This document shows, piece after piece, positions 23,818 to 35,962 of a stretch of DNA of 64,000 bases. The stretch's first letter is position 1; each line of letters starts with the position of its first letter. Made by a program: the position numbers and the translations under genes. Source of the DNA: Populus alba (lineage: Eukaryota; Streptophyta; Magnoliopsida; Malpighiales; Salicaceae); the NCBI RefSeq assembly GCF_005239225.2, contig NC_133290.1:12036204-12100203 (forward strand), written 5' to 3'. The notes beneath the pieces were generated by a model, which made no database searches, was not told the origin of the DNA, and worked only from the letters and a program-made list of their open reading frames with translations.

Positions 23818-24200
23818 TAAGTATAAGGAAATATTAACTTGTGTCGACCTCTCTTCTTAATTTAATAATCTAAGATATTTAAAGATTTTGATAATGTGGT
23901 TAATCTTGAAAATTACATTAAAATTAAAATTGAAATATCATTAATCAAGAAAAAAAGTATCTATTAAAAAAAAAAAAAGTCCGCGGTAGCATTAAGATTA
24001 TTTGTAAGACAATATGGCACTCCACCTGCCTAAAAATTTGTATTTTGCAAATAATTTGTGAAAAAAATAAAATATATTAATTATACAATATATTGTATAT
24101 GTAGGCAAGGCGCCAAGCTGGCGCATTCTATCTTCTCAAAACTTGAAAAAAATACACTGGACGGGTTAAAGAAAAATGAAAAGCAGCAAAAGTGTTGTTA

Positions 24201-24220
24201 TTTGGGCCATGTGGCCCAAA
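24201..24220. promoter_or_regulatory. Palindromic site II-like pair (unit B)
   Basis: Identical to 20528-20547, including the 4-bp spacer ATGT. Confidence 0.4.
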
Positions 24221-25458
24221 CGGCAAGGCATGAAAAAAATTTATATACCATCAATTACAACCGTGGCTCTGCTTCCTAGTACAAAGAAGGATTCATAGCC
24301 CACCTTTTTTTTTTTTTTTTTAATTAATATGAACTTTTGAATCAACTAAAATATATCTTAATAAATTACACAAAATCTAAAATTAATAATTATATAAGCT
24401 TTCAGTAACTCTGAAAAAACTCAAATTTATAATTATTAAAAAACAAATTTAAATTCTGATCAATTAATTTTTTCATGGTTAATTTAATAAATTATCTTCT
24501 TTTACCACCGAATAAGAAAAGATTAAATATCTTGCCTCAATATGACTTCATTTTCTTTTTTTAAAGTATCTTAAAGCATACAAGCGAGGTAGGTATGTGA
24601 CGCTCATTAAAAAGTAATTAAATTTGTAGATGAAAGCAACAATTTCTTAATCTCTATTTTCTCAAAAGATAAAGAATAGCTGTTGAAGACGACATCAATT
24701 TTGGCTGTGCTTTCCACTCGAGTTTGGTACGAGTTTTCTGCTCTTGAACAATATAGACTGTCTCCCACTCCTGTTCTCGTCCTGTCCTCTCGGAGCCACT
24801 ATGAACGACTGCAGAATTTGATTGGATTGTAAGCAATAAAGTCCCTCTGTCTGTAGGGTGAAAATTCAGCATGTTTCTCATTTATAATCCAGTCCAACTG
24901 CATTGAATTGATGAAATACGATGAATATATGATAAATCCGATGAAATATCTTCACAAATCGAAGAAATTTTCCTCCATGAAATAGGGGAGGCATCCACGA
25001 CTCCATTTATAAAATCAAGAGGCCAGCTATACAAAACAGATTGAATGTTTTTATAATGACATGATGTCTCTTCCCCATAACACAAGCAACTTAAACTAAT
25101 ATACAGCTTGTCCACGCCCTTTAAAGCACATGCACAACTTGTTGATTGTCTTTGGATTCACTCGATAGATCTGATTATTTTAATATTACAACCTCTGCAC
25201 AGCCCTTGCACTACATCACACCTACAGCTAGCAACGACCAAGTTGCTCAACATCACAGAAGCTCTTTTCCACAACAGACTTCATGGGAAGTTTGCTGTTA
25301 CATGTCCGAAAATCCCAGCTGCTGTCTGGTCAATCATAGGGCTACATGGTCATGTCCCTTTTTTTCTCATAGTACTTGCTAAAAAGGGAAAAGGAGACAT
25401 CGGATGGTCTCTTTTCGGAAATAAAATAGAGGATCTTGCTTTGATAAAGACTTCGAAA

Positions 25459-28400
25459 ATGAAACAAGAGACACTCACATTGGTACTGGTGAATTTTGCG
25501 GGGATTATGCAGAGAGCTGACGAGTCTTTGTTGCCAGGAGTGTATAAAGAAGTGGGTGCAGCTCTACATACAGACCCAACTGGGCTGGGTTCACTCACTT
25601 TGTTTAGATCAGTAGTTCAGTCTTCTTGCTACCCATTAGCTGCTTACCTTGCTGTGCATCATAATCGTGCCCATGTCATTGCTCTTGGTGCTTTACTTTG
25701 GGCTGCTGCCACCTTCCTTGTTGCCATATCCTCTACTTTTTTACAGGTTCCTCTTGATCTCTCTCTATCTCTTTATATGGAGATTTTTATTTGGCTCTTT
25801 TATCTTTCTTTTTTGAGTGACATTTTATAGTTGCTCTGGATATCTTAGTTGCGATTCTAAGAAACCCATTTTTGTGTGCTTTTATGGTTACATGAGAAGA
25901 AACCCATTTTTGTGTGCTTTTATGGTTACATGAGAAGAAACCCATTTTGCGATTCTTATTTCTTAGGTGAAATCTTACGTGCTTGTTTGGGAAAGCGATG
26001 TAGCATTTAGATTCGGAGACTCTTTCTTGTTGCATCACTTGCTAGCATCTCGTGATATTTTTTTAGGACATTGGATTTGTACAATTATTCCAATAAAGGA
26101 ATGCCACTGTACGATATTTTCACTCTACGTAAAGGATTTTATCAACAGAGGATCAGAACTTATCAACACTTCCTAGAATGTTGGAAAGTGGACAAATCAT
26201 TATTCGATGGGTCACACGTAATCCCAAATGGTTAATTTGGTGGCTCTATTGAGATTGCGATAGATTCATGTTTGATAGCAGTACATAGAAATCTGAAGTG
26301 CTATGAACTCTTTTGTTGAGCCACGCTGTTATTAGAAGCAATGGATAATTAATATAAGTTCAAAATGATGGTGCGTATTGGAGAATTTGACGAGAAAGAG
26401 CTGAATTCGTTGCAAACTCTTCAAGGAGATTGGTGCTTTTTACTCTGTGCAAATAACAGTGTTAGATAACTCCTGTATTTCTTTGCATGTCTAGTGCTTA
26501 ATTTTGCATCTGATCAATTAATTAGGTGGCAATTTCAAGAGGTCTAAATGGGATCGGACTTGCCATAGTCATGCCTGCCATTCTGTCTCTTGTTGCCGAT
26601 TCGACCGATGAAAGCAATCGCGGTATGGCATTTGGATGGCTCCAGCTAACAGGAAACCTTGGCTCCATCATTGGAAATCTCTGCTCGGTACTACTAGCCA
26701 CAACATCGTTCATGGGGATAGCTGGTTGGAGAGTTTCTTTCCATTTGGTTGGAATAATAAGTGTAATAGTTGGTGTTTTGGTCTATCTCTTTGCCAAGGA
26801 TCCACACTTCTCCGATACTGATGGTAGAGCTAAAGATAAAACTCCTCAGACTTTTATTTCAGAGTTCAAGGACCTGATCAAAGATGCGAAGTCCGTTGTC
26901 AAAATACCAACCTTCCAAATACTTGTTGCTCAAGGTGTCTCTGGAACATTTCCTTGGTCAGGTTTATCATTCGCTCCTATGTGGTTAGAGCTTATTGGAT
27001 TCTCTCATAAACAAACAGCATCCCTCCTGAACATTTTTGTAATCGGTGGTTCATTCGGTAGCCTGTTTGGAGGAAGAATGGGGGATATCCTTGCCAAACG
27101 CTTGCCTAATTCTGGGAGAATAATGCTATCACAGATAAGTTCTGGTTCAAGCATTCCTTTAGCAGGGATTTTGCTTCTGGTGTTGCCATATGATCCATCA
27201 ACAGCATTCATGCATGGTCTGGTCTTTTTCACCATGGGACTCTGCACATCCTGGAATGCTCCAGCTACAAACAAGTATGTATTCCTATTTCACTTAAAGA
27301 ATTTTTCTTTTTCTTTGGCTTTCTTGCCTTGGGATTTGAAGGGGTGTAAAATGAGGAGAATCAAAATCATAGAAGCTTCTCATTGATCCATCTAAGTAGT
27401 ACACATAACATGCACACGAGGGAGTTGTCAACAACTGTTAGTTGCTGTTGAAACAGGACAACCGTTACTATAAAAGATGACCAGTCACAAACCACAACAC
27501 ATTGATCTTCGCAGTGGACTAGGTTGCTTGCCCCAGAGCAGCTTTAGCCAAAGGATTTCCCAATTTCTTGCAAAATGATATTTAACGTAAATCCTCCTTC
27601 ACCTTCATTAGATTAAGGTTATAAATTTTTTCCTAAAACTTGTAGAAAACTTTGATAGCTTGAAAAGGACCCTCGTGTAAACATTAATCTCAAAGCTTGG
27701 AATTTGCATGCGTCAGGGATTATGCTGGCCTTATATCACGATTATGCTAACCATTGGTACGTCTCACAAATTATTCCTGCTGCAAGCACTTGAGCAGCAA
27801 TTACCCTAAGCGTGGCACATATGTTTAATGAATGGCATTTCCTTGTGAGCATTCGAGTATGTTCTGCTGCTCCAGGTGCCTAGAGCAGCGTAAAACATAT
27901 GTTTAATGAATCTGACTTGTCTGACATATATTTGCACAGTCCAATATTTGCAGAGATAGTGCCAGAGAGATCTCGAACAACAATCTATGCTTTGGACAAC
28001 TCATTTGAGTCCGTACTGTCTTCTTTTGCTCCCCCAATAGTTGGCATTTTGGCTCAGCGCTTGTATGGCTACAAAGTTCCCAAAACATCATCGGATTCTG
28101 TCGAAGTTGAAACAGATAGAGAAAACGCTGAATCACTTGCCAAGGCACTCTTCATGTCATTTGTCATTCCGATGTCAATATGTGTTTTCATCTACTCCTT
28201 CCTCTACTGGTCGTATCCAAGAGACCGGGAGCGGGCAAAGATGAATGCGTTGATAGAATCAGAAATGCAACAAGTAGAGGCTCAGGATTCTCCTTTCGGA
28301 GAAGAATACTCTCAGCTACATCTTTCAGAATCAAAAGGGCTTGATGGAAAGGAAACAACAGAAACTGATGTAGAAAATGGAAAAAACGATAAGTTGGATT

Positions 28401-28459
28401 TCGATGATGATAGCGACGACAAGGCTCTACTTTCAAGTAAACTAACATCCTCAGATTAG
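25459..28459 (+). CDS. UNE2-like major facilitator superfamily transporter, copy B
   Basis: Three exons: 25459-25746, 26526-27274 and 27940-28459, with GT-AG introns. They join in frame (AA|T codes Asn at the second junction) to 518 residues. Exon 1 starts MKQETLTLVLVN. Exon 2 carries hydrophobic segments and a second superfamily signature, FGGRMGDILAKRLPNSGR, at about residues 275-290. Exon 3 starts PIFAEIVPERSRT and ends in a membrane segment plus an acidic, soluble tail (KLDFDDDSDD). This layout fits 12 membrane segments. The closest relative I recognise is Arabidopsis UNE2 (At1g78130), whose mutant name refers to unfertilised embryo sacs; the substrate is unknown to me. No stop or frameshift is seen. 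Intron 1 has a 38-bp tandem repeat at 25859-25934. The duplicated promoter and first exon (copy A) upstream may give an alternative start. Confidence 0.88.
25859..25949 (+). repeat. 38-bp tandem repeat in intron 1
   Basis: Two full copies of a unit starting AAGAAACCCATTTTTGTGTG, plus a partial third. Unit A has one full and one partial copy. Confidence 0.9.
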
Positions 28460-28474
28460 GAGACTGGTATGATT

Positions 28475-28690
28475 AGTGGTATTTAGTGCCTGTTTGAGGA
28501 TTTATTTGCACTGAGTTTTAGTAAATTTTGAATTTTATTTTGAAGTAATTTTTTTTGATATCTGTAGATAATTTTTATATATTGATGTTAAAAATAAATT
28601 TAAAAAAATAAAAAAATATTAATTTAATGTATTAAAAAAAAACATTTTAAACAACAAATATTTCAAATTAATAAAAAAGCCATTAAAGTT
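28475..28690. repeat. AT-rich MITE-like family, copy 7
   Basis: Begins with AGTGCCTGTTTGAGGATTTA shortly after the copy B stop codon and may overlap its 3' UTR. Confidence 0.55.
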
Positions 28691-28869
28691 TACATGATCA
28701 AGGGAAACTCTCTTTTGTGATCATGTTTATTATTATCTGAGCGCTACAAGTTTTCAGGCTCGAGTAACTCAGCAGATTCTATATCTATCTTTTGAAAGCT
28801 TCTCTTCATCCTTTATTTGTGAATCTTTCTATTTACAAGTTTCTTGGTTCTAAGCCTAAAGTCATGGAG

Positions 28870-29030
28870 AACAATGAGTAAAGTTATTTTTTAAAGTATT
28901 TTTTATTTTAAAATATATTAAAATAATATTATTATTGATATTAAAATATTAAAATGATTTAAAAATACAAAAAAAAATTAACTTATAACTAAAAACTAAA
29001 ACTAAAAAAATAAACAGTATCTAAAACAGT
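28870..29030. repeat. AT-rich MITE-like family, copy 8
   Basis: Contains AAAATATATTAAAATAATAT and ATTAAAATGATTTAAAAATA phrases of the family. Confidence 0.6.
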
Positions 29031-29739
29031 CCTATTATAAATTAATTGGAATTTTGTTGACTGGAAATGTACCAAATTAAGACCATCTTTATGACAAAGT
29101 TGAAATCTTATTTAAATACAAGAATATAGTCTCGAACGTCGACGAAATCGTCAAACGGCAAACAAGTAAACAACCACTGCTTTGAATTTTATTAGGCGGC
29201 GCACGACATTACCTGTGAGAATTCTATTCGTCCTCTCATCCTATGTGATGATCTCTGACGAAAGTTTTGGGTTTTCAGAATTCAACACGGTTCAAGATCA
29301 AGAATCACATATGCTTTTCTTTGTAAATGCTTAATTAAAATTTAATTTCTGATAAACATTGAAGATCAGATCAAGAGGGAAATAAAGAAAAAAAGGCATA
29401 AAAATATCCAATATAGAATTGAGGAAAAGGGATATAACTAAGGCAAAAATGGTAATAACGCTCGAGTGGCTATCAGACATGGATTTTCTAGAATGATTCC
29501 ACGTAGGATCCCAAAATTCTTGTCTCGACCTCTGAATTCCGATTGGTGGGTTCTGCTCTCCTCCGGTCCTTCTTTTCCTTTAATAGAAATGAAATAACTT
29601 GATACTTCAGAGATCAAATCCCCCCTTGTATCAAATTATCAATCCACAAAGTCAACTCTTCTTTCTCTCTAAACAGAGGATCCTCTGTTTTCTTCGGTTC
29701 CAAAATACAGAGGACTCTGATTTCAGAGAAACTTCAACG
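29031..29739 (+). other. Upstream region of transporter copy C
   Basis: Probable promoter and leader. It is not similar to the upstream regions of copies A and B, so copy C is likely regulated differently. The last 140 bp form an open frame that is not conserved with A or B. Confidence 0.5.
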
Positions 29740-32700
29740 ATGAAACAAGAGACTCTGACATTAGTGCTAGTGAATCTAGCAGGGATTATGGAGAGAGCTG
29801 ATGAGTCGTTGTTACCAGGAGTGTACAAAGAAGTTGGTGCAGCTTTACATACTGACCCCACTGGTTTGGGTTCATTAACTTTGTTTCGATCCATTGTTCA
29901 GTCTTCTTGCTATCCACTAGCTGCATACCTTGCTGTGCATCATAATCGTGCCCATGTTATTGCTCTTGGTGCTTTTCTTTGGGCAGCCGCCACTTTCCTC
30001 GTCGCCTTTTCTTCTACTTTCTTAGAGGTTTGAGACTCTTAGTCCCTCTATTTGTGTTGTTTCTCTCTTTTTTCAAGATTTGTAAGTTGTCGTAGATTTG
30101 AAGCTTTAGTCTTTGTTGTAAATTTGAATGCCCCCCTTTTTTTTCTAGTTTTGTCGGTGCGGTCTCTGTTACAGATTCTTCATTTTGGGTTATTTTTCAT
30201 GATTTTATTAGAGGATCTATTGATAGGTTCTAATGAATTTCTTGGTGAGGCTGGTTTGTTATACTTGGCAGAAGAATAGTTGAATATGTGAATTGCTGGG
30301 CTGCCTGGATTAGTCCATTTAATTGCTATATTACTAGGAATATAGGATTTTTCCAAATAAAATGAGGAAATTGGGTTTGTATTCCATGGATGTCATTCTT
30401 CTTTTACACTAGTTCAAACCTTTGATGAATAAATATGGCTATTGGCCTATTACCACAACACCAGCCATAGATTGCAGGTTCAACTTACACTATGACTGTC
30501 CTATCTTAAGGTGAGTAATGACCTGGATTAAGAAATTTCTTGAGCAGTGTTGAAATTGGGATTCAATCATGGGTATGGTTCTACGAATACTGAAATTAGA
30601 CTAGTAAAAATGCTATTTTTCTGTGAGAAATGTAGTGAAGGAAGCATTTGTTGGAGAAAGTTCTCGATGAAAGAAAAATGAAGCAGTCATAGTTTTCAAG
30701 TCTTTATTAGAGATGTTGAAGTGTTATGTTGCATTCTTTCATTTGTTCTGCAGATATAAGAAGACTATGAAGGTAAGCTGAACAATTTTCTGGTTTGAAA
30801 AGCGAGTCCTTGTGGTTAAATTGGATACTTTTATCGGGAATCTTTTCGGCAAGTTGTATACTTTGTAACTGAACTTGGAAGAAGCAAGAAAAAACACTCT
30901 TGAGAATACGAAGCTCGCTATTTTTGGTGGTTTGAGTCTCCTGGATGGATAATCATAAAAGAAGAACTCCTGCTTTTCATGGCATGACCTCTTGCCTAAT
31001 TTAATGCTCTCACATTTGGTTATCAGGTAGCGGTTTCAAGAGGTCTAAATGGGATTGGACTGGCCATAGTCACACCTGCCATTCAGTCCCTTGTCGCTGA
31101 TTCAACTGATGAAAGCAATCGCGGCATGGCATTTGGATGGCTACAGCTGACAGGAAACCTTGGTTCCATCATCGGAGGGCTCTCTTCAGTTCTAATAGCC
31201 TCAAGAACATTCATGGGAATACCTGGCTGGAGAGTTGCTTTTCATCTGGTTGGAATAATTAGTGTAATTGTTGGTATTATGGTCCGCCTTTTTGCTAACG
31301 ATCCACGCTTTTCTGATACTAATAGCAGAGCTAAAGACCAATCTCCCAAGTCTTTTGTCTCAGAGGTGAAGTACCTGATGAAAGAAGCAAAGTCAGTTAT
31401 AAAAATTCCATCATTCCAAATAATTGTGGCTCAAGGTGTATCTGGATCCTTTCCTTGGTCAGCTTTATCATTCGCTCCTATGTGGTTGGAGCTCATTGGC
31501 TTCTCCCATGAAAAAACAGCAGTTCTCATGACTCTTTTTGTAGTTGCTGGCTCACTTGGTGGCCTGTTTGGAGGAAAGATGGGGGATGTCCTAGCTAAAC
31601 GCTTCCCCAATTCTGGGAGGATATTTCTGTCACAGATAAGCTCTGGTTCAGCCATACCACTGGCAGCAGTTTTGCTTCTTGTATTGCCTGATGATCCATC
31701 CACAACATTCATCCATGGTCTGGTCTTGTTCATCATGGGATTTTGCATATCCTGGAATGGTCCAGCTACAAACAAGTATGCATTTCAACTCATCATCTCC
31801 CTTATTTTCTTTTTTCATCCTAGAGAGTTACAATCAACTGATAACATGGTGTTGAAATAAGATATCTGCACAAACATGGTTTCAAATAAGTCAAAGTCCA
31901 AGGTTATAATTGAAGCAGTGTAGCGAAAGATGGAAAATCAGGGTATCTCAAACTCTAAATTATAGCTCTAAATTGTAGAAAAAACCCGCTTTTCATAAAT
32001 TCTGAATTCAATAATAATAATCTCTTTTGAAAAATTTACTTATAAACTTTAAATAGTGATTGGAACCAACTTAGTTAAATAAAATTAAATCAAATAGAAT
32101 TCTTAATCCTAATTAAGTAAAGAATACAAAAATCACTAGGAAAACAATGAAAAATTAAATAAGTATTTTCTAGGTTTAATTTGAGGATCTTTTCTATCTC
32201 GCCTAGTTACAGCAAGCTCATCCATTATAGAACTGGGTTTGTAAAACATTTTAGTAAAATTTGAGCATAATCCAATAATCGTATTAAAAGTTTGTTTATT
32301 TCCATCAAAATACTCGTTTGATATGTCCAAACTTCTTTTTGAGCTTTGTCCTGTCTATTTGGTAATCTAAGTTTAAAATTCATAGACAAGCCATCCCATA
32401 TATTTTTAGGAAAAGCTGAAGGCATATATAAAATAGTATTTTATGCTTGCCCTTTGGTAATTTATCAAATATAGCAATTTTACATGAACTTACTAATATC
32501 CCGTTTCAATTGAGGTTACTAATATATGTTATTGACAACAACAATATTCCTCTCTCATTCTAAGTGACTATCTAAGTTTTCTCCATGCAAATCTTGAATC
32601 ACCTTCTCTTGTAATGAAGATAAGAAATGCAAAGTTGTTTACCTAGTATCATAAACCTATTATAAATTTGGAAATCATCAATGAGCATGTTTTGACACTT

Positions 32701-34807
32701 TCCCTCGACTCATTAAAATTCTCATCATGCTCGACAATTATTTCAAACAATCAAATCTAGTAATCTCTCATCTTAAGTTAACTAACAAGGTTATCTTTCT
32801 ACTCAAAGCATTGACAATCTTATTTTGGACTCTAGATTCTGATTGGGAACTGTTGTAAGTAAATCACGCATCTCACATGCATATAATTACTAATTCAATT
32901 ATATTTATATGGGAATTTTAATGCCTCATGATCACATAATAGAGCACAAATCCCTTGCTTATCATGTAAAGCTCCCATTTTCTCAGAGTCCTAAAAGTAA
33001 TTTAGAATTCTTTATTGTATGTGAACCACTTTAATCTAGCAGGACTTCAATTTTTACCAAAGAATGTCACAAGTCTCTTCTCTCTTGAAACAATATAATT
33101 ATAATTTCTACACCATAAGAATCACATTCAACCTCAAACAATTTGTCAAAATTTAAAAGTGTTAAAATTGAAGCGACGCTTAACTTTTCTTTAATTGAAA
33201 CAAAGTTGTTTTCTACCTTCTCTCCCTAGTCAAACTTTCATTTCTTCGTAGAGAACTTTGTTTTGATAAGTTATGAATTCAACAACAACAACAATAATAA
33301 TAATATCTTCTTAAAAATTACATACAAACTATTTAAATGATGTTTGGAATCAACCTAATTAAATAAACCTTTACAGAGTAAAATTATGTAGCCTAATTAT
33401 GAAAAGAATCTGAAAATAACTAGGATGATGATGATGATGATGAAAAAAATTCTTCTAAGTCTAATTTAAGGGCTTTCTCGTTCAGCTAGTTACATCAAGT
33501 TAATTCTTTATAAAATTGGGCTTAGGCTTGTGGAATATTTTGACAAAAATATGAGTAACATTCAAGTATTGAATTAAAAGTTATGTATGTTTTCGTCAAA
33601 ACACTAGTTTGACACCTCGGAAATTCTTTTTGAATTTTGCCATATTTTTCTAGTCCATATAAAAATCGGTAGATATAAAAATCCAGTTAGCAATCAGCAT
33701 TTGATAATACAAACTCGTGAAGTTATCCAGTTTGCAATTAGCATTTGATAATACAAACTTGTGAAGATGTTATTTAATTTTCAGAAACCCAATTCCATTA
33801 TATAACCTTAGCCTTTTCTCATCACCACCTTGGGTAGTCAGGTTTAAACTGCTTAGAATTAACTACTTCTCCTTCTATAAATTACACACTGCTGATATTA
33901 TTAATAGAAGAAAAGATGTATTTGATGGAGCTGTCTAGCGCAATCGTCAACTAGTTTTTCCACGTCTTGATTTTATGTTTTTCTGCTGTGCATACAATCG
34001 TCATTAAAATAAAGAAATATATATTGTTATATGGCTAAGAACTGCAAAGAATTATGATCTGGATCTTGATGACAAATTTCTCTTTAACCATTCAAATCCC
34101 TAATGTTGCGTCCAGTAGCATGTCTTCCACTGCTGCATAAACTACTTGGTATTGTTCATGTGCTGTGAAGTCATGGGGACTGGTCGGTTTCCTACTTCCC
34201 TTGAAGCATTAGATAATGAAGTTAGAGTTTATATTCCCACGTCTAATTTGTATTATATTATATGTATAACTGGTGTTATAGTCCAATATTTGCAGAGATA
34301 GTTCCACAGAAATCTCGAGCGAGCGTCTATGCTTTGGATCGATCATTCGAATCTGTGCTCTCTTCATTTGCTCCCCCTACAGTAGGGATCTTGGCCCAGC
34401 ATGTTTATGGTTATAAAACTCCCAAAAAATCATTAGACAATGTCAAGGTGATAACAGACCGAGAAAACGCTGCATCGCTTGCAAAGGCACTCTACACAGC
34501 AATTGGCATTCCAATGGCATTATGTTGCTTCATCTACTCCTTCCTCTATTGCACGTACCCAAGAGACCGGGAGAGGGCAAGGATGACTGCTTTGATAGAA
34601 TTAGAAATGCAACAGTTAGAGGCAGATGATTCTCCTTTGAGGGAAGAACACACTCGATTGAATGCTTCAGAAACAAACGGACTGGATGGAGAGGAAAGAA
34701 CCGAAATAGACATCAAGAATGGAATCGATGAGAGCATTGATTTCGATGATGATGACGAGGAGGCTCTACTCTATCGTCAGCTAACATTCTCAAATTTAGC
34801 AGACTGA
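29740..34807 (+). CDS. UNE2-like major facilitator superfamily transporter, copy C
   Basis: Exons 29740-30027, 31027-31775 and 34282-34807 join in frame to 520 residues. Exon lengths 288 and 749 are identical to copy B and the junction phases agree. Signatures: ESLLPGVYKEVGAALHTDP near the N-terminus, FGGKMGDVLAKRFPNSGR around residues 275-290, PIFAEIVPQKSR at the start of exon 3, and an acidic C-terminal tail (DFDDDDEEALL). It should be a 12-segment membrane transporter of unknown substrate. Intron 2 is 2.5 kb, against 0.67 kb in copy B, because it carries a degraded Ty3/gypsy element on the opposite strand. The frame is open throughout. The final exon is also the left end of the 34282 tandem duplication; its orphan copy lies at 39891. 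Copies B and C are diverged enough to predate the A/B duplication. Confidence 0.88.
31986..33628 (-). mobile_element. Decayed Ty3/gypsy element inside intron 2 of copy C
   Basis: Two diverged direct repeats (about 31986-32335 and 33261-33628), both carrying a CTAGTTACA phrase and a phrase like CATCAAAATACTCGTTTGA, act as LTRs. Between them, on the minus strand, 33140-33070 reads FEVECDSYGVEIIIILFQER, the start of a gypsy RNase H. Lower down, 32425-32350 reads SAFPKNIWDGLSMNFKLRLP, which matches the integrase-core WxxISMDFxxGLP signature. The order LTR, RNase H, integrase, LTR on the minus strand is correct for gypsy. Stops and large deletions leave 1.6 kb of a normally larger element. Confidence 0.75.
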
Positions 34808-34937
34808 CGAGCCTCTCAAGCGAAAGCTGATGTTGCTGTTACATGATACACTCAGCTAATCGATATATACAGAAAAAAGTTACATTAAAACAACACTCAT
34901 TTTGTATTCATTCATTGATTTGATGCTAGCTTGTGTT

Positions 34938-35585
34938 TCATTTTAATATTAGCAGGGCTGAGGAAAAAAATCAAAATATCAAGAATATCAATAAAACTTA
35001 ACTTATCATGGTTGAAATTTTAAAATTTAACCCCGTTCGATTTGGTTCTTGTTTGGGATGTAAAAAAAAAAAAAAAAAAACACTTCCTTTTCTCTCCTTG
35101 CACGGCTGCCCCTTCAAAATCATCTTTTTATTTGTGTTTGTACAAGTAGTGCTTGTTTGTTATATGTTGCACTTATATTTCGCCAGCAAAAGCCCCTTTA
35201 TCTTTCCTCCCTTTTTGTTTGTGGATAATTGCAACAGCTTAAAGGAGGATCTATCATTTTAATATTAGCAGGGCTGAGAAAAAAAATCAAAATATCAAGA
35301 ATATCAATAAAAATTAACTTATCATGGTTGAGAATTTTAAAATTTAACCCGGTTCGATTTGGTTATTGTTTGGGATGTTAAAAAAAAAACCCGCTTCCTT
35401 TTCTCTCGTTGCACGGCTGCCCCTTCAAAATCATCTTTTTATTTGTGTTTGTACAAGAAGTGCTTGTTTGTTATATGTTGCACTTATATTTCGCCCCTTT
35501 ATCTTTCCTCCCTTCTTCCTCATCCTTACTCTCTCATATTCCTTTCCTCTCTTGCAAACTTTACCTTCGGAATTTTTGTTTACTT
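34938..35585 (+). repeat. 317-bp tandem repeat in the copy C 3' flank
   Basis: Two copies, from about 34938 and 35255, begin CATTTTAATATTAGCAGGGC and run to TTATATTTCGCC. Unit 2 of the larger duplication has one copy (about 40679-41000), so this doubling arose in unit 1 or was lost in unit 2. Confidence 0.85.
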
Positions 35586-35962
35586 TAACAAATAATATTC
35601 TAAAGTCTAATCTAATATGTGTTTATATCTAATATCATACTTTTAAACAAGTTGATAACATTATGATTTATCTGTAAAACAATTTTATAACTTATCTAAG
35701 ACATGATGTGTAACAAGACTTTAAATTAAAAAGAAGGTCCAATTTTGAATTGATTGATTTATTATTCATTTTAATTTATATATATAAAGCCTACAACAAG
35801 ATGATCATACACAACAAGATGATAATATCATAGCTAAGTGCGCATAAAGTGGGGAGTTTTCTTAAACCAATCCTTCGCCTAATTGAGATCATGAGGTGAG
35901 AACTTTTGCATGTCCATGCTTTTCCATAGGCTGAACGCATGAATCAAAAAAGCTTTTCATTG

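Larger units (their letters stand above)
22517..26290 (+). repeat. Tandem segmental duplication, unit B
   Basis: Second copy of 19931-22516. It is longer mainly because of a 1065-bp transposon at 22753, with smaller additions inside intron 1: a 38-bp tandem repeat and an insertion of about 46 bp near 26125-26170. Confidence 0.9.
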
